Below are positions 40,893-50,144 of a stretch of DNA of 64,000 bases, one piece after another. The DNA is taken from NCBI GenBank assembly GCA_028712475.1, contig JAQTQB010000006.1, positions 1 to 64,000 of the forward strand. The letters run 5' to 3'. The notes below the pieces were generated by a model that saw only the letters and a program-made list of their open reading frames with translations, had not been told where the DNA came from and did no database searches. Each line of letters opens with the position of its first letter. Position 1 is the first letter of the stretch. Source of the DNA: Verrucomicrobiales bacterium (GTDB lineage: Bacteria > Verrucomicrobiota > Verrucomicrobiia > Limisphaerales > UBA11358). A program made the position numbers and the translations under genes.

Positions 40893-41441
40893 TCAATGCG
40901 AGTTCGTGCGCTTCCGCTTTGGCCGCGAATCGTTCATCGTCCCCTTGTCGTCCGTGTAAGGTTCACTATGCTCCAGATGGTTTTGCCAGTTCGCTGTGTA
41001 TTTCTTCGCGAGCGCCATGTCTTCAATCACCAGCAGGTTTTCGGCATTGTTTTCTTCCGCCGCTTTCGTGAAGTTAAAACTGCCGGTCAGAATCGTGTGC
41101 GAATCAATGACCATGATTTTGTTGTGGGCAATCGCGTGTTTCGCGTCAATGAAGGTCGGAACTCCTTCATGCAAGAGAAAGTCGGCCCCGCTGTATTTTT
41201 CCGTTCGCTGGCTCTTGTCCAGAATTACTTGCACCTTCACCCCGCGTTTCGCGGCATCCACCAGCGCCTTTGCAATCGGCGCGCTCGTGAACGAATAAGC
41301 CTGCACCAGAACAGTGGACTTAGCTTTGCCCACGTTCTCAACCACAGCTTCGGTGCATCCACCTTTCGGCGAAAAAAACACTTTCACATCAGCCGCGCCG
41401 GCATTTAACGCCAGCAAGATTATCAATAGCAGCATTTTCAT
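40893..41441 (-). CDS. Secreted phospholipase-D-family nuclease
   Basis: 182 residues from ATG 41441. A signal peptide (MKMLLLIILLALNAGAADVKV) is followed by a single HKD motif, HNKIMVID (H106, K108, D113) within KHAIAHNKIMVIDSHTILTGSFNFTKAAEENNAENLLVIED. This is the short, Nuc-like, dimeric PLD endonuclease type. Signal peptide indicates periplasmic or secreted. Its ATG overlaps the integrase stop codon as ATGA. Confidence 0.85.
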   Translation of the reverse strand: MKMLLLIILLALNAGAADVKVFFSPKGGCTEAVVENVGKAKSTVLVQAYSFTSAPIAKALVDAAKRGVKVQVILDKSQRTEKYSGADFLLHEGVPTFIDAKHAIAHNKIMVIDSHTILTGSFNFTKAAEENNAENLLVIEDMALAKKYTANWQNHLEHSEPYTDDKGTMNDSRPKRKRTNSH

Positions 41442-43030
41442 GATTTTGATTTTGCCGCCGGCACGATGGCAAACCAAGCCTTTGCCGCTTCCGGTCGCAC
41501 CAGTTCGCGGTAATGCTGGAAAATCATCTGCGGCGAGTTGCCCGCCTCCAATGAAACTTTGGCGACGTCCTGCGTCTCCGCCACGCGGTAGCTGATAAAC
41601 GAATGCCGCAGAGCGTTGTGTTTCCACGCGAACGGCACCCAACCCTCTTCCGCCGCCGTTTCCGACCCCAACGGCAGCACCGAGCCGCGCGCCCGCCGAC
41701 CGTTCTGCTTTTTGTTGTCCTCTTTGCGCCGCGCCGCCGCCCGCTCATCGGCCTGTTTCAATGCCTCGTCGCCGACGCCCTTCGACTTCGCCCAGGCCGC
41801 CCGCCGCGCTTGGTTCACCGCGCGCGTCATGTCCCGGAATTGATCCACCATGTTCGTGAAGGAGCAGACCGGCCCGGCCTCTTTCCAGTGCGGTTTCAGC
41901 CACGCCGCCAGATTCGGCAGAATCGGAATCACCCGCCGGCTCGCGGTCTTGGCCGCGCCCGCCTTGATCTCGATGATGCCCGCCGCCTTGTTCACGTTCG
42001 CCCAATCCAGCCGTTGAATCTCCGCGTGCCGCACCCCGGCGAACGCGCTGATCGCCATGAAAGGAAGTTGTTCCGCCGACGCCACCGCCAGCAGTTCCGC
42101 CAGTTCCTTCGGCGTGAAAATTTCAATCTCGCCGCCCTTGTCCTTCGCCAGCGGCACCGCGTCAATTTCGTCATGGTCTTTCGGCAGATACTTCCGCGCG
42201 ATGCCATAGTTGAACAGCACTTGGATGGAGGCGCGCAGATTGTTCCGCGTGCGCGGCCCGACTTTCAAATCCCGCAGCCAGGTGTCCACGTCCACCCCGC
42301 GCACCATCCCCAGTTCGCCGTGAAACCGGCCGCAGAACCGTTTCATGTCATACGTCAGTTGCAGGATGTAGCGGTCGCTCAATTTGTCCACCCGCTTCGA
42401 TTCAATCAGTTCATCGGCGACCACCCTGACCATTTTGGAAACCTGATCCACCGGATGCCGCCGGGCATAATCATCCACGACGCGCTCAAAAGGGACATCC
42501 TTTAGCTTTTGCTTGTAATAGGCATAGTGGCTCGCCACCAACTCGATTGGCACACCGAACGGTGCCACCAAGTCCAGCGCGCGGGCGCAGGCCACCCGTT
42601 GCGGTGCCGTCAAATCCGCCGCCCCCAAATCGCCCTTGCTCAATTCCGTGTTGGCGCTCTTGGCGGCAGCGATGGCTTTTTCCTTTGTGGGGAAAACCTC
42701 ACGCTTCCGTTTCTTATCCAGCCAATAGACCAGCGTGAACAATTCGCGCTCGCCGCTGGGGGTGAAATAAATCTTGGAAATCGCCGACCCGACCCGGACC
42801 TCCCAAAGCGTGATCTCCGGCTTGCCCTTCCGCTTCTTTTTGATTTCGGTGACGACCGCCTTGACCTGTTTGATCCGATAATTGTCAGCAGCTTTGTCAG
42901 CACCGTTGTTTGCAACCGGCGCGGCGGCGGTAACAGAATTGTTTTGCAGCACGGGCGAGACGGGGGAATCAGAGGCAGAACCTTCAAGCAAAGGCTCACA
43001 AACATTGGAAGCAATCGCGGTTTTCATCAC
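41438..43030 (-). CDS. Tyrosine recombinase (integrase)
   Basis: 530 residues. The N-terminal half carries arm- and core-binding parts. The catalytic domain has R334 in GVRHAEIQRLDW, K361 in KTASRR, H471 and R475 in WKHNALRHSFIS, and Y507 in QMIFQHYREL. The second histidine of the usual H-x3-H/W box is replaced in this context (AGNSPQ). It lies 63 bases from the tRNA-Leu target and should integrate and excise the element. Long N-terminus and an internal GTCAGCA pair (42884-42902) are noteworthy. Confidence 0.93.
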   Translation of the reverse strand: MMKTAIASNVCEPLLEGSASDSPVSPVLQNNSVTAAAPVANNGADKAADNYRIKQVKAVVTEIKKKRKGKPEITLWEVRVGSAISKIYFTPSGERELFTLVYWLDKKRKREVFPTKEKAIAAAKSANTELSKGDLGAADLTAPQRVACARALDLVAPFGVPIELVASHYAYYKQKLKDVPFERVVDDYARRHPVDQVSKMVRVVADELIESKRVDKLSDRYILQLTYDMKRFCGRFHGELGMVRGVDVDTWLRDLKVGPRTRNNLRASIQVLFNYGIARKYLPKDHDEIDAVPLAKDKGGEIEIFTPKELAELLAVASAEQLPFMAISAFAGVRHAEIQRLDWANVNKAAGIIEIKAGAAKTASRRVIPILPNLAAWLKPHWKEAGPVCSFTNMVDQFRDMTRAVNQARRAAWAKSKGVGDEALKQADERAAARRKEDNKKQNGRRARGSVLPLGSETAAEEGWVPFAWKHNALRHSFISYRVAETQDVAKVSLEAGNSPQMIFQHYRELVRPEAAKAWFAIVPAAKSKS

Positions 43031-43041
43031 CCCGCGATTAT

Positions 43042-43059
43042 GTCAGCAAAATGTCAGCA
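43042..43059 (+). promoter_or_regulatory. Putative integrase arm-type sites, right end
   Basis: GTCAGCA-AAAT-GTCAGCA, the right-end counterpart of 7284-7300, lies between the integrase gene and the tRNA copy of the att core. Another GTCAGCA pair at 42884-42902 lies inside the integrase gene. Confidence 0.55.
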
Positions 43060-43093
43060 AGTCAATAAAAACTCACAAAACCATTGCTAAATA

Positions 43094-43116
43094 TGGTGCC
43101 CACGACAGGACTTGAA
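43094..43116 (+). repeat. Attachment site, right copy inside tRNA-Leu
   Basis: Same 23-bp sequence as 7141-7163, here forming the 3' end of the tRNA gene (T-arm 3' strand, acceptor, CCA). The integration restores a complete tRNA, consistent with the intact gene seen. Confidence 0.9.
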
Positions 43117-43178
43117 CCTGTATGATTTTACTCACTAGAACCTGAATCTAGCGCGTCTGCCAATTCCGCCACGTGGGC
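43094..43178 (-). tRNA. tRNA-Leu (anticodon CAG)
   Basis: 85 nucleotides including an encoded CCA. The acceptor stem GCCCACG pairs with CGTGGGC, there is a long variable arm typical of class II tRNA, and the anticodon stem CTAGA/TCTAG holds the loop TTCAGGT with anticodon CAG (reads CUG, leucine). It is the integration target of the element. Confidence 0.95.
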
Positions 43179-43234
43179 AACCGACCGGCTGGAAACATAC
43201 AGGAAATTTCACCGTCAGGGCAAGCGCCCAATTC

Positions 43235-43972
<738 letters not shown>

Positions 43973-43974
43973 AG

Positions 43975-44985
43975 TCAGACGTTTTGAAAGCCCGCCCGGT
44001 TACTCTGTTCAATTTTATTTCCCGCAAAATGACACGCCGCCCAATGTTCCTTTGAAATTTCGCGCAACGCCGGCACTTCCGTTCTGCACCGCGCCTCGGC
44101 AATCGGACAACGTGGATGAAACGGACACCCGCCCGGCGGATTGATTGGCGACGGCACATCTCCAGGCAAAACGATTCGTTTGCGCTTTGATTCAGGATCC
44201 ACCTCCGGCACGGCGGAAATCAGCGCTTGCGTGTAAGGATGCTGCGGCTCGCGGATGATTTCCTTCGCCTCGGACATCTCCACAATCTTGCCGAGATACA
44301 TCACCATCACGCGACGGCTGATGTGCTCGACCACCGCGAGATCATGCGCGATGAACAGATACGCGATGCCGTGCTCCTGCTGCAAATCGCCGAGCAGGTT
44401 GATGATCTGCGCCTGCACCGAAACGTCCAGCGCGCTCACCGGTTCGTCGCAAATGATCAGCTTCGGCTCGACGGCCAGCGCCCGCGCGATGCCGATGCGC
44501 TGGCGTTGGCCACCGGAAAACTCATGCGGATAACGCTGTGCATACACCGGATCGAGGCCGACGTCCTTGAGCAGTTCAAAAATCCGTTTCTGCCGCGCGG
44601 ATTTGCTGTCGGTCAATCTGTGGATGTCCAGCGCCTCGCCGACGATTTGCTCGACGGTCATGCGCGGATTAAGCGAGCCGTAGGGGTCTTGAAAAATCAT
44701 CTGGAACTTCCGCCGCCGCGCGCGCAAGGCCGAGCCGGTCATTTTCAAGATATCCTCGCCGTCGAGCGAGATTTCCCCCGCCGTCGGTTCGACGAGCCGG
44801 ACGATGGCGCGGCCGAGCGTCGTCTTGCCGCAACCGCTTTCGCCGACGAGGCCGAGCGTTTCGCCCGGCGCGATGCTGAAACTCACGTCGTCCACCGCCT
44901 TTACGGTTTCGTGGACGCGGCTGAACATCCCGGCCTTCACGGGAAAATGCACCTTCAGATTTTTGACTTCGAGCAGCGCGCTCAT
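43975..44985 (-). CDS. oppF: Oligopeptide ABC transporter ATP-binding protein OppF
   Basis: 336 residues. Walker [10 protein letters not shown], signature [15 protein letters not shown], Walker [13 protein letters not shown] and the C-terminal Opp-type zinc/cysteine-like tail ([17 protein letters not shown]). Pairs with OppD to power peptide uptake through OppBC. It is separated from oppD by about 2 kb containing a PIN toxin-antitoxin pair and an EVE-domain gene, an unusual split. Confidence 0.94.
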   Translation of the reverse strand: MSALLEVKNLKVHFPVKAGMFSRVHETVKAVDDVSFSIAPGETLGLVGESGCGKTTLGRAIVRLVEPTAGEISLDGEDILKMTGSALRARRRKFQMIFQDPYGSLNPRMTVEQIVGEALDIHRLTDSKSARQKRIFELLKDVGLDPVYAQRYPHEFSGGQRQRIGIARALAVEPKLIICDEPVSALDVSVQAQIINLLGDLQQEHGIAYLFIAHDLAVVEHISRRVMVMYLGKIVEMSEAKEIIREPQHPYTQALISAVPEVDPESKRKRIVLPGDVPSPINPPGGCPFHPRCPIAEARCRTEVPALREISKEHWAACHFAGNKIEQSNRAGFQNV

Positions 44986-45467
44986 GCAAAGAGTTTCTCC
45001 AAAGCCGCCCGCGCTTCAATGCGAACTTTAAGCGACATCCACAGCGACGATTTTTCCAGTCCGGTCAGAAACAACTCCGTCTCTGGTTTTTTGACAAGCC
45101 GGCTGGCCGCAGCCCAAAGCACAACGCCGATTGAGCCGTGGACTTCAACATTCAAAGATTCTGCCATCAATCGCGCCGCCGCATCGTCGGTGAGAAACCA
45201 ATCGGTCTTGGATTCGCGCGCCAAAGCCAGCGCCTCGGCCTCGCCGCCGTGCAACAATCCCGCGCTCCGCCATTCCACTTCGCGCTCTTGGGCGGTCGAA
45301 GAAAGCGCTTGAACCTTCGCCCATTTCGGCAATGCCGGAATCCTTGAACGCAATTCAGCCGCGACTAGCGGTGTCAGGAAAATCTCCCCAATCAGCGGAA
45401 GCAGGTCAAGTGCGCCTGCCTCATGCAAATGCAAAACCGGCCCCGTGTCCGCGACCAGCCGTTTCAT
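44982..45467 (-). CDS. PIN-domain toxin (DUF3368-like)
   Basis: 161 residues. The PIN catalytic acidic residues are visible: D8 in VADTGPVL, E at RELRS-like [11 protein letters not shown] at [13 protein letters not shown]. This family (DUF3368) has ribonuclease activity in VapC-type toxins. It starts four bases before the oppF start overlaps and is preceded by its antitoxin. Expected to cleave RNA and be held by the ribbon-helix-helix protein upstream. Confidence 0.87.
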   Translation of the reverse strand: MKRLVADTGPVLHLHEAGALDLLPLIGEIFLTPLVAAELRSRIPALPKWAKVQALSSTAQEREVEWRSAGLLHGGEAEALALARESKTDWFLTDDAAARLMAESLNVEVHGSIGVVLWAAASRLVKKPETELFLTGLEKSSLWMSLKVRIEARAALEKLFA

Positions 45468-45667
45468 TTCGCGGCGGACTTTTCATTCAAAGCCCAGGCG
45501 ATGTCCTGCAACTGCTGCCGCTCCATCAATTCAAACCGGCGATGGGAAATGAATTCGCGCAAGGCGGCGCGCACGACCTCCGTGGCATTTTCAAACTTCC
45601 CGGTTTCCACGGCGTCTTCAACGTCGTGCGCCATTTGGTCGGGCAATTCCACTTGCAGCGTTTTCAT
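45464..45667 (-). CDS. Ribbon-helix-helix antitoxin (ParD/CopG-like)
   Basis: 67 residues: MKTLQVELPDQMAHDVEDAVETGKFENATEVVRAALREFISHRRFELMER, the N-terminal DNA-binding ribbon-helix-helix of ParD-type antitoxins, with a C-terminal tail for toxin binding. Four-base overlap with the PIN gene makes them a coupled pair. Confidence 0.85.
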   Translation of the reverse strand: MKTLQVELPDQMAHDVEDAVETGKFENATEVVRAALREFISHRRFELMERQQLQDIAWALNEKSAAK

Positions 45668-45722
45668 GCTGGAAAATTAAGCGCAAGGCGGTTTGGCGTC
45701 AATGCGGCAAAACTGGATTTAC

Positions 45723-45745
45723 CGCAGAGACGCAAAGGCGCAGAG
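45723..45745. repeat. 23-bp inverted repeat, copy 1
   Basis: CGCAGAGACGCAAAGGCGCA followed by GAG; the exact reverse complement lies at 46939-46961. The two copies bracket the EVE-domain gene in inverted orientation. Confidence 0.75.
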
Positions 45746-45751
45746 TAAAAA

Positions 45752-46903
45752 TCAATCGCCATTTTCAGCGGCAAAAAATTCAGCGGTCTTCAAAAGAAAA
45801 TCTGGCTTCAAAGATGAAGCCAATCCCAATTTGTGAATTCCGTCCAGCTTTTCGGTGAATTTTCCAAAACCAATGAAGCCGCAAATTTCTGCCAGCGGTT
45901 TTTCTCTCAACGAAAAAGTTGGGCGCAAGATTTCCTGCTTAACTTTTTCGCGCCGCTCGTCGGGAGCAACCAGAAAAAGATTGATGTCAATGTTTGGTTG
46001 GAGCGCAAGCAAGTCGCTCATGCGGAGCAGGCCGGAATAAACGCTCGTGGTGCATTCAATCTCAAATGCGGCAGCGATGGAATTACCTTTGAGCCAAAGC
46101 ACGTCAATCAACTCAATTGTGCGATTGGTAGCTTCGTTAAATTGAGTTGGCAGTTCGTCAATGACTTGAGGAAGCTCGCCGAGAATTTGGCCGTTCCAAT
46201 TTCGAGATCGGTCGTTTCGCGCAACCCAAATATCAAAACCCATTTCAGCACCAAGAACCATCAGACGATGCTGAATTTCGATATGTCGCGTGGAGGCAGT
46301 TCGAGCATCAGCTTTGCCAGTCAGTTCTGGTTGTTCAAGATTTTCAGATTCTTCAGATTCGGGGACAGATACGACAGTCGAAATTATTTCCTTTCCCTTT
46401 TTTCGTTCCGCTTTGAAAAATGGTTTTCGCGCCAGTTTTTTGGCGTCCACTGGCCTCGACACTGGCGTGCGCTCCGCGTCGCGCAGAAGGCGAAGGATTA
46501 AATCGCCGTCTTCTTTCACCCGAAAAGTAGCCGGACTCACTCGAACGAAACCTTTGAACTTTCCGCTGTCAGCTTGGTTCTGGAAAAAGTGAACTTTTCC
46601 TTTAAGCTCACTCATTGGAACACCGTTTGTCGGCGAAAGCATCACGAGCGGTTTTACTTTGAGTCGAGATGGAAATTCTGCGTCTTTCCAAATCCGCGTC
46701 TTGTCATCGGTTTGACCAATCACTTCAAGTGCGCCAACCCAACGCATAACTCCGGTCAGGTAGCAGACAAGAATATCTCCCGGCTGAATTTTCTGAACCG
46801 TTTTCCGCATCCGATAACTAAAGCCGGAAATAGATGCTCCAGATTTCTGGAACTCATCCCAAGTCGTTCCAGTGAACAGGTCAAGCCAGTAGTTCATACG
46901 CAA
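45752..46903 (-). CDS. EVE-domain / PD-(D/E)XK-like putative modification-dependent nuclease
   Basis: 383 residues. The N-terminal part (about 4-140) matches the EVE/PUA-like reader of modified bases: YWLDLFTGTTWDEF, PGDILVCYLTGVMRWVGALEVIG. A linker rich in Ser/Glu follows, then a C-terminal nuclease-like domain with D267 (IELIDVLW) and E281/E283 (AAFEIECTTSV). EVE-type restriction enzymes cut DNA bearing modified cytosines, so this could be a single-protein type IV restriction enzyme. It is AT-rich relative to its neighbours and sits between inverted repeats within the opp locus. Confidence 0.75.
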   Translation of the reverse strand: MRMNYWLDLFTGTTWDEFQKSGASISGFSYRMRKTVQKIQPGDILVCYLTGVMRWVGALEVIGQTDDKTRIWKDAEFPSRLKVKPLVMLSPTNGVPMSELKGKVHFFQNQADSGKFKGFVRVSPATFRVKEDGDLILRLLRDAERTPVSRPVDAKKLARKPFFKAERKKGKEIISTVVSVPESEESENLEQPELTGKADARTASTRHIEIQHRLMVLGAEMGFDIWVARNDRSRNWNGQILGELPQVIDELPTQFNEATNRTIELIDVLWLKGNSIAAAFEIECTTSVYSGLLRMSDLLALQPNIDINLFLVAPDERREKVKQEILRPTFSLREKPLAEICGFIGFGKFTEKLDGIHKLGLASSLKPDFLLKTAEFFAAENGD

Positions 46904-46938
46904 TAGTTATCAAATCGAATTATGTCCGCCAAGTTAAT

Positions 46939-46961
46939 CTCTGCGCCTTTGCGTCTCTGCG
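46939..46961. repeat. 23-bp inverted repeat, copy 2
   Basis: Reverse complement of 45723-45745. Together they enclose the EVE-domain gene. Confidence 0.75.
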
Positions 46962-46972
46962 TTAAAATTTAT

Positions 46973-48007
46973 TCATTTCCAAAACGGACATCTCACGAAA
47001 CGTCCGGGTTCGACTTCGAGCAGTTCGGGGATTTTTTCGGAACATTCCGGCTTCGCAATCGGGCAGCGCGGGGCGAAACGGCAGCCGGGCGGGAAATTGC
47101 CGATGCGCGGGACGTTGCCGGGAATGGCCGAGAGGCGGCTGGCCCCGCCGGCCAGTTTGGGAACGGAGTTGATCAGCGCCTTCGTGTAGGGATGCAGCGG
47201 GCGGCGCAGGAGTTCGCGCGCGGGCGACAGCTCGACGATCTGCCCGGCATACATCACAGCCACGCGGTCGGCCATGTCGCCGACGATGCCGAGGTTGTGC
47301 GTGATGAGCAAAATCGCCATGCCGAGCCGTCGCTTAAGTTCGCTCAACAAATCGAGAATCTGCGCCTGAATCGTAACATCGAGCGCGGTGGTTGGCTCGT
47401 CGGCCACGAGCAGTTTCGGTTCGCTTGCCAGCGCCATCGCGATCATCACGCGCTGCTGCATGCCGCCGGACATCTCGAACGGATAATTCCGGATGCGCGA
47501 TTCCGGCGCGGGAATGCCGACGAGTTTTAACAGGCGGATGACTTCGGTATCGTAGTCAGTAATCACGTTTTTTAACACGCGCACCCCCTCACCCCGTCCC
47601 TCTCCCCCAGCGGGGGAGAGGGTGGCCGAAGGCCGGGTGAGGGGGCGATGCAGCTTGAGCGATTCCTTGATCTGATTGCCGATGCGGAAAACGGGATTGA
47701 GCGACGCACCCGGATCTTGAAAAACATAGCTCACCACGCCGCCGCGAATTTTCTGAAGCTCCCCATTCGACATTTTCAATGTGTCCTGGCCGTTCAGCAG
47801 AATTTCCCCGCCGACGTAATTCGCTGGCGGCGTCGCCACGAGCCGCGCGATGGAAAGCGCGGTGACGCTTTTGCCGCAGCCGCTTTCGCCGACGAGGCAG
47901 ACGGTTTCGCTCGCGCCGATGGTGAGCGATACGCCGTCCACGGCGCGCAACGCATCCGCGCCCGCGCCGAAGTCCATTTTCAGATTTTTGATTTCGAGCA
48001 GGGCCAT
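46973..48007 (-). CDS. oppD: Oligopeptide ABC transporter ATP-binding protein OppD
   Basis: 344 residues. Walker [11 protein letters not shown] (about 39-48), Q-loop YVFQDPG, signature MSGGMQQRVMIAMALASEPK, Walker B LLVADEPTTALD, and the C-terminal OppD tail with FPPGCRFAPRCPIAKPEC. Residues about 121-144 (RPLTRPSATLSPAGGEGRGEG) are an in-frame insertion of the dispersed palindrome between the Q-loop and the helical domain, so the fold may be affected, or the site is tolerant. Confidence 0.93.
   Translation of the reverse strand: MALLEIKNLKMDFGAGADALRAVDGVSLTIGASETVCLVGESGCGKSVTALSIARLVATPPANYVGGEILLNGQDTLKMSNGELQKIRGGVVSYVFQDPGASLNPVFRIGNQIKESLKLHRPLTRPSATLSPAGGEGRGEGVRVLKNVITDYDTEVIRLLKLVGIPAPESRIRNYPFEMSGGMQQRVMIAMALASEPKLLVADEPTTALDVTIQAQILDLLSELKRRLGMAILLITHNLGIVGDMADRVAVMYAGQIVELSPARELLRRPLHPYTKALINSVPKLAGGASRLSAIPGNVPRIGNFPPGCRFAPRCPIAKPECSEKIPELLEVEPGRFVRCPFWK
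47581..47645. repeat. LTPALSP-type palindrome in oppD
   Basis: A CCCTCTCCCCCAGCGGGGGA palindrome with GGCCGAAGGCCGGGTGAGGG appended, in frame within oppD. Related to copies at 22021, 23788 and 25621. Confidence 0.8.
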
Positions 48008-48097
48008 ACAATTAAAAATTAAAAATTAAAAATGCAAAATTCATCCGGACAGAGCCGCGATGCTCATCCGATATTTTTAGATTTGTATTTTTCATCT

Positions 48098-49177
48098 TTA
48101 AATGGATTTCGTGTCCGCCGCGTCTCTTAAGCCATCGCCGAGAAAGTTGAAAGCCAGAACGGTGACAAAAATCGCCGCGCCGGGCGCGAGCAGCCACGGA
48201 TAATTTTTCAGATACTCGGTGTTTTGCGCCGCGTTCAGCATCAAGCCCCAGCTTGCGCTCGGTTCCTGGATGCCCACGCCGAGAAAGCTCAACACGACTT
48301 CACCCAGGATGTAATACGGCACGCTCAACGTCGCCGCCACGATGACATACGAAAATGTGTTCGGCAAAATATGGCGCACGATGATCTTGAAATCCGACTG
48401 GCCGAGCGCGCGCGCAGCGAGGATGAATTGTTGCTCGCGCAGCGACAAGGTCATGCCGCGAATCACGCGCGCCATGCCGGCCCAGCCGATGAAGCTCAAG
48501 ATGACGATGATCATCGCATAGATTTGCGCGGAAGTCATGCTCGGCGGAAACGTGGCGCGCAGCGAAATGATCAAATACAGCGCAGGAACGGACATGATGA
48601 GTTCGCACAGCCGCATGATGACGGTGTCCGTCGCGCCGGAAAAATAACCGGAGATGCCGCCGATGATGAGGCCGAAGGTGAACGACAAAAGAATTCCGAT
48701 GACGCCGATTGATAGCGAGATTTGCGAGCCGTAAAGCAGCCGCGAAAAAACGTCGCGCCCGAATTGATCGGTGCCGAGCAGATAAACAGGATATTTATCA
48801 TCGCCCGTGCCGAACAAATGGATTGAAGCTGGAATCAATCCGAACAGTTTATATTTCTCGCCATGCACAAAGAAGCGGATCGGCTGCGTGTCGCCCTGAA
48901 CAGCATGGTAAATGAAATTGCCCGGCTGTTGTTCGTAGCGCGGCACGACCAGATGAAAACCTTCCAGTTGCGGCCGGGTGGGCGGATGAAAAAAACGGTC
49001 GCGATCCAGCCGGTCGTGGGTGTAAGGCGCGACAAAACCCGCGAACAACGAGATGAGATAAAGCCCGATCAGAATCACGCCGCCAATCATCGCGATGCGC
49101 CGGCGTTTCAGGCGCTGCCAGAAAATTTGCCAAGGCGAGAGCGCGATCGGGTTTAGATTTGGCGGGGTAGATTCCAT
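48098..49177 (-). CDS. oppC: Oligopeptide ABC transporter permease OppC
   Basis: 359 residues with an N-terminal membrane helix, a large periplasmic loop and the binding-protein-dependent permease domain of several helices. The EAA-type loop is EQQFILAARALGQSDFKIIVRHILPN, which docks the ATPases. With OppB it forms the channel. One base separates it from oppB; the oppD gap (48008-48097) is AT-rich with repeated AAATTAAAAATT words. Confidence 0.93.
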   Translation of the reverse strand: MESTPPNLNPIALSPWQIFWQRLKRRRIAMIGGVILIGLYLISLFAGFVAPYTHDRLDRDRFFHPPTRPQLEGFHLVVPRYEQQPGNFIYHAVQGDTQPIRFFVHGEKYKLFGLIPASIHLFGTGDDKYPVYLLGTDQFGRDVFSRLLYGSQISLSIGVIGILLSFTFGLIIGGISGYFSGATDTVIMRLCELIMSVPALYLIISLRATFPPSMTSAQIYAMIIVILSFIGWAGMARVIRGMTLSLREQQFILAARALGQSDFKIIVRHILPNTFSYVIVAATLSVPYYILGEVVLSFLGVGIQEPSASWGLMLNAAQNTEYLKNYPWLLAPGAAIFVTVLAFNFLGDGLRDAADTKSI

Positions 49178-49178
49178 T

Positions 49179-50144
49179 TTATTTCAAACGGATGCGCGGA
49201 TCGCTCCACGCCAGCATCAGGTCGGCGATGAAATTTCCCACGACCAGCAGCGCCGTCGCCATGACGACGCAGTCCACGACGAGGTAGGAATCCTTTGCGA
49301 AAAACGCCTCGATGGTCAGGCGTCCTAGACCGGGCCAGGCCATGATGTTTTCCACGATGAACGCGCCGCTCAACAGCGCGGCCAGCGAGTAGCCAAAGAT
49401 GGTGAGCAGCGGATTGATGGCGTTGCGCAGCGCGTGCTTGTAGATCACCCAGCCTTCGCCCAGGCCGCGGGCGCGGGCGGCGGTGACGTATTCGGCGCGC
49501 AGCGTGTCGAGCAGGCACGAACGCATCCGGCGCATGATGCCGGCAAGGTCGGCGGCGGCAAGCACGAGCGCGGGCAAAATGAGATGATATGCGCAATCCC
49601 AGAATTGCTGCATCGGCGTCAGCAAGTCGTGAATAGGGCTTTGCGCGCCGCCGACCGGAAACCAGCCGGTGGCCGCCGCAAACCACAGCGCCAGCAGCGC
49701 CAGCAAAACATCCGGCACGGACAGACCGACGAATGCCACCAACGAGCAGCCGCGATCCGCCCACGAATCTTTTTTGACCGCGGCCCAGATGCCGAGCGGA
49801 ATGGCGATGCCCCACGCGATGATCATGGCGAAGAACGAAAGCAGGAATGTGTTCCACAGTCGCTCGAAGATCAGCGCGGTGGCGGGAATTTTGTAGGCCA
49901 TCGAGTAGCCGAATTCGCCGTGTAAAATATTTTTGAGCCAGTAGAAGTATTGGACATACCACGGCTGGCCGAGATGGAACTTGGCCTTGAGGTTGGCGAT
50001 GGTTTCCGGCGAGATCTGCGGGTTTTGCGAAAGTGCGGTAAAGTAATCGCCCGGCGCCATGGCCATGAGCAGAAACGTCAGCAACGACACGCCCAGCAGG
50101 AGCGGAATCATGTGCAGCAGGCGCTTAAAAAGGAATGACCACAT
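49179..50144 (-). CDS. oppB: Oligopeptide ABC transporter permease OppB
   Basis: 321 residues. It opens with the OppB/DppB N-terminus MWSFLFKRLLHMIPLLLGVSLLTFLLMAMAPGD, and its ATPase-docking EAA motif is the AEYVTAARARGLGEGWVIYKHALRNAINP loop. It is the first gene of the oppBCD(F) operon; the divergent oppA shares the 208-base intergenic region 50145-50352, where promoters for both must lie. Confidence 0.94.
   Translation of the reverse strand: MWSFLFKRLLHMIPLLLGVSLLTFLLMAMAPGDYFTALSQNPQISPETIANLKAKFHLGQPWYVQYFYWLKNILHGEFGYSMAYKIPATALIFERLWNTFLLSFFAMIIAWGIAIPLGIWAAVKKDSWADRGCSLVAFVGLSVPDVLLALLALWFAAATGWFPVGGAQSPIHDLLTPMQQFWDCAYHLILPALVLAAADLAGIMRRMRSCLLDTLRAEYVTAARARGLGEGWVIYKHALRNAINPLLTIFGYSLAALLSGAFIVENIMAWPGLGRLTIEAFFAKDSYLVVDCVVMATALLVVGNFIADLMLAWSDPRIRLK

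Larger units (their letters stand above)
7141..43116. mobile_element. tRNA-Leu-integrated phage-like element, about 36 kb
   Basis: Boundaries are set by a perfect 23-bp direct repeat, one copy inside tRNA-Leu. A tyrosine integrase gene sits 63 bases from the tRNA copy, and GTCAGCA repeat pairs lie inside both ends. Contents include a replication module, terminase, portal, scaffold, coat and head-completion genes, an XRE/ImmA switch, type I restriction-modification, Y-family polymerase, HMCES protein and HigBA. No tail or lysis genes are recognised. It could be a capsid-forming satellite, a reduced prophage, or a phage-plasmid hybrid. Confidence 0.88.

Noticed and set aside
41442-41642. N-terminal extension of the PLD nuclease
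   Set aside because: Runs through the integrase gene; the signal peptide begins at ATG 41441.
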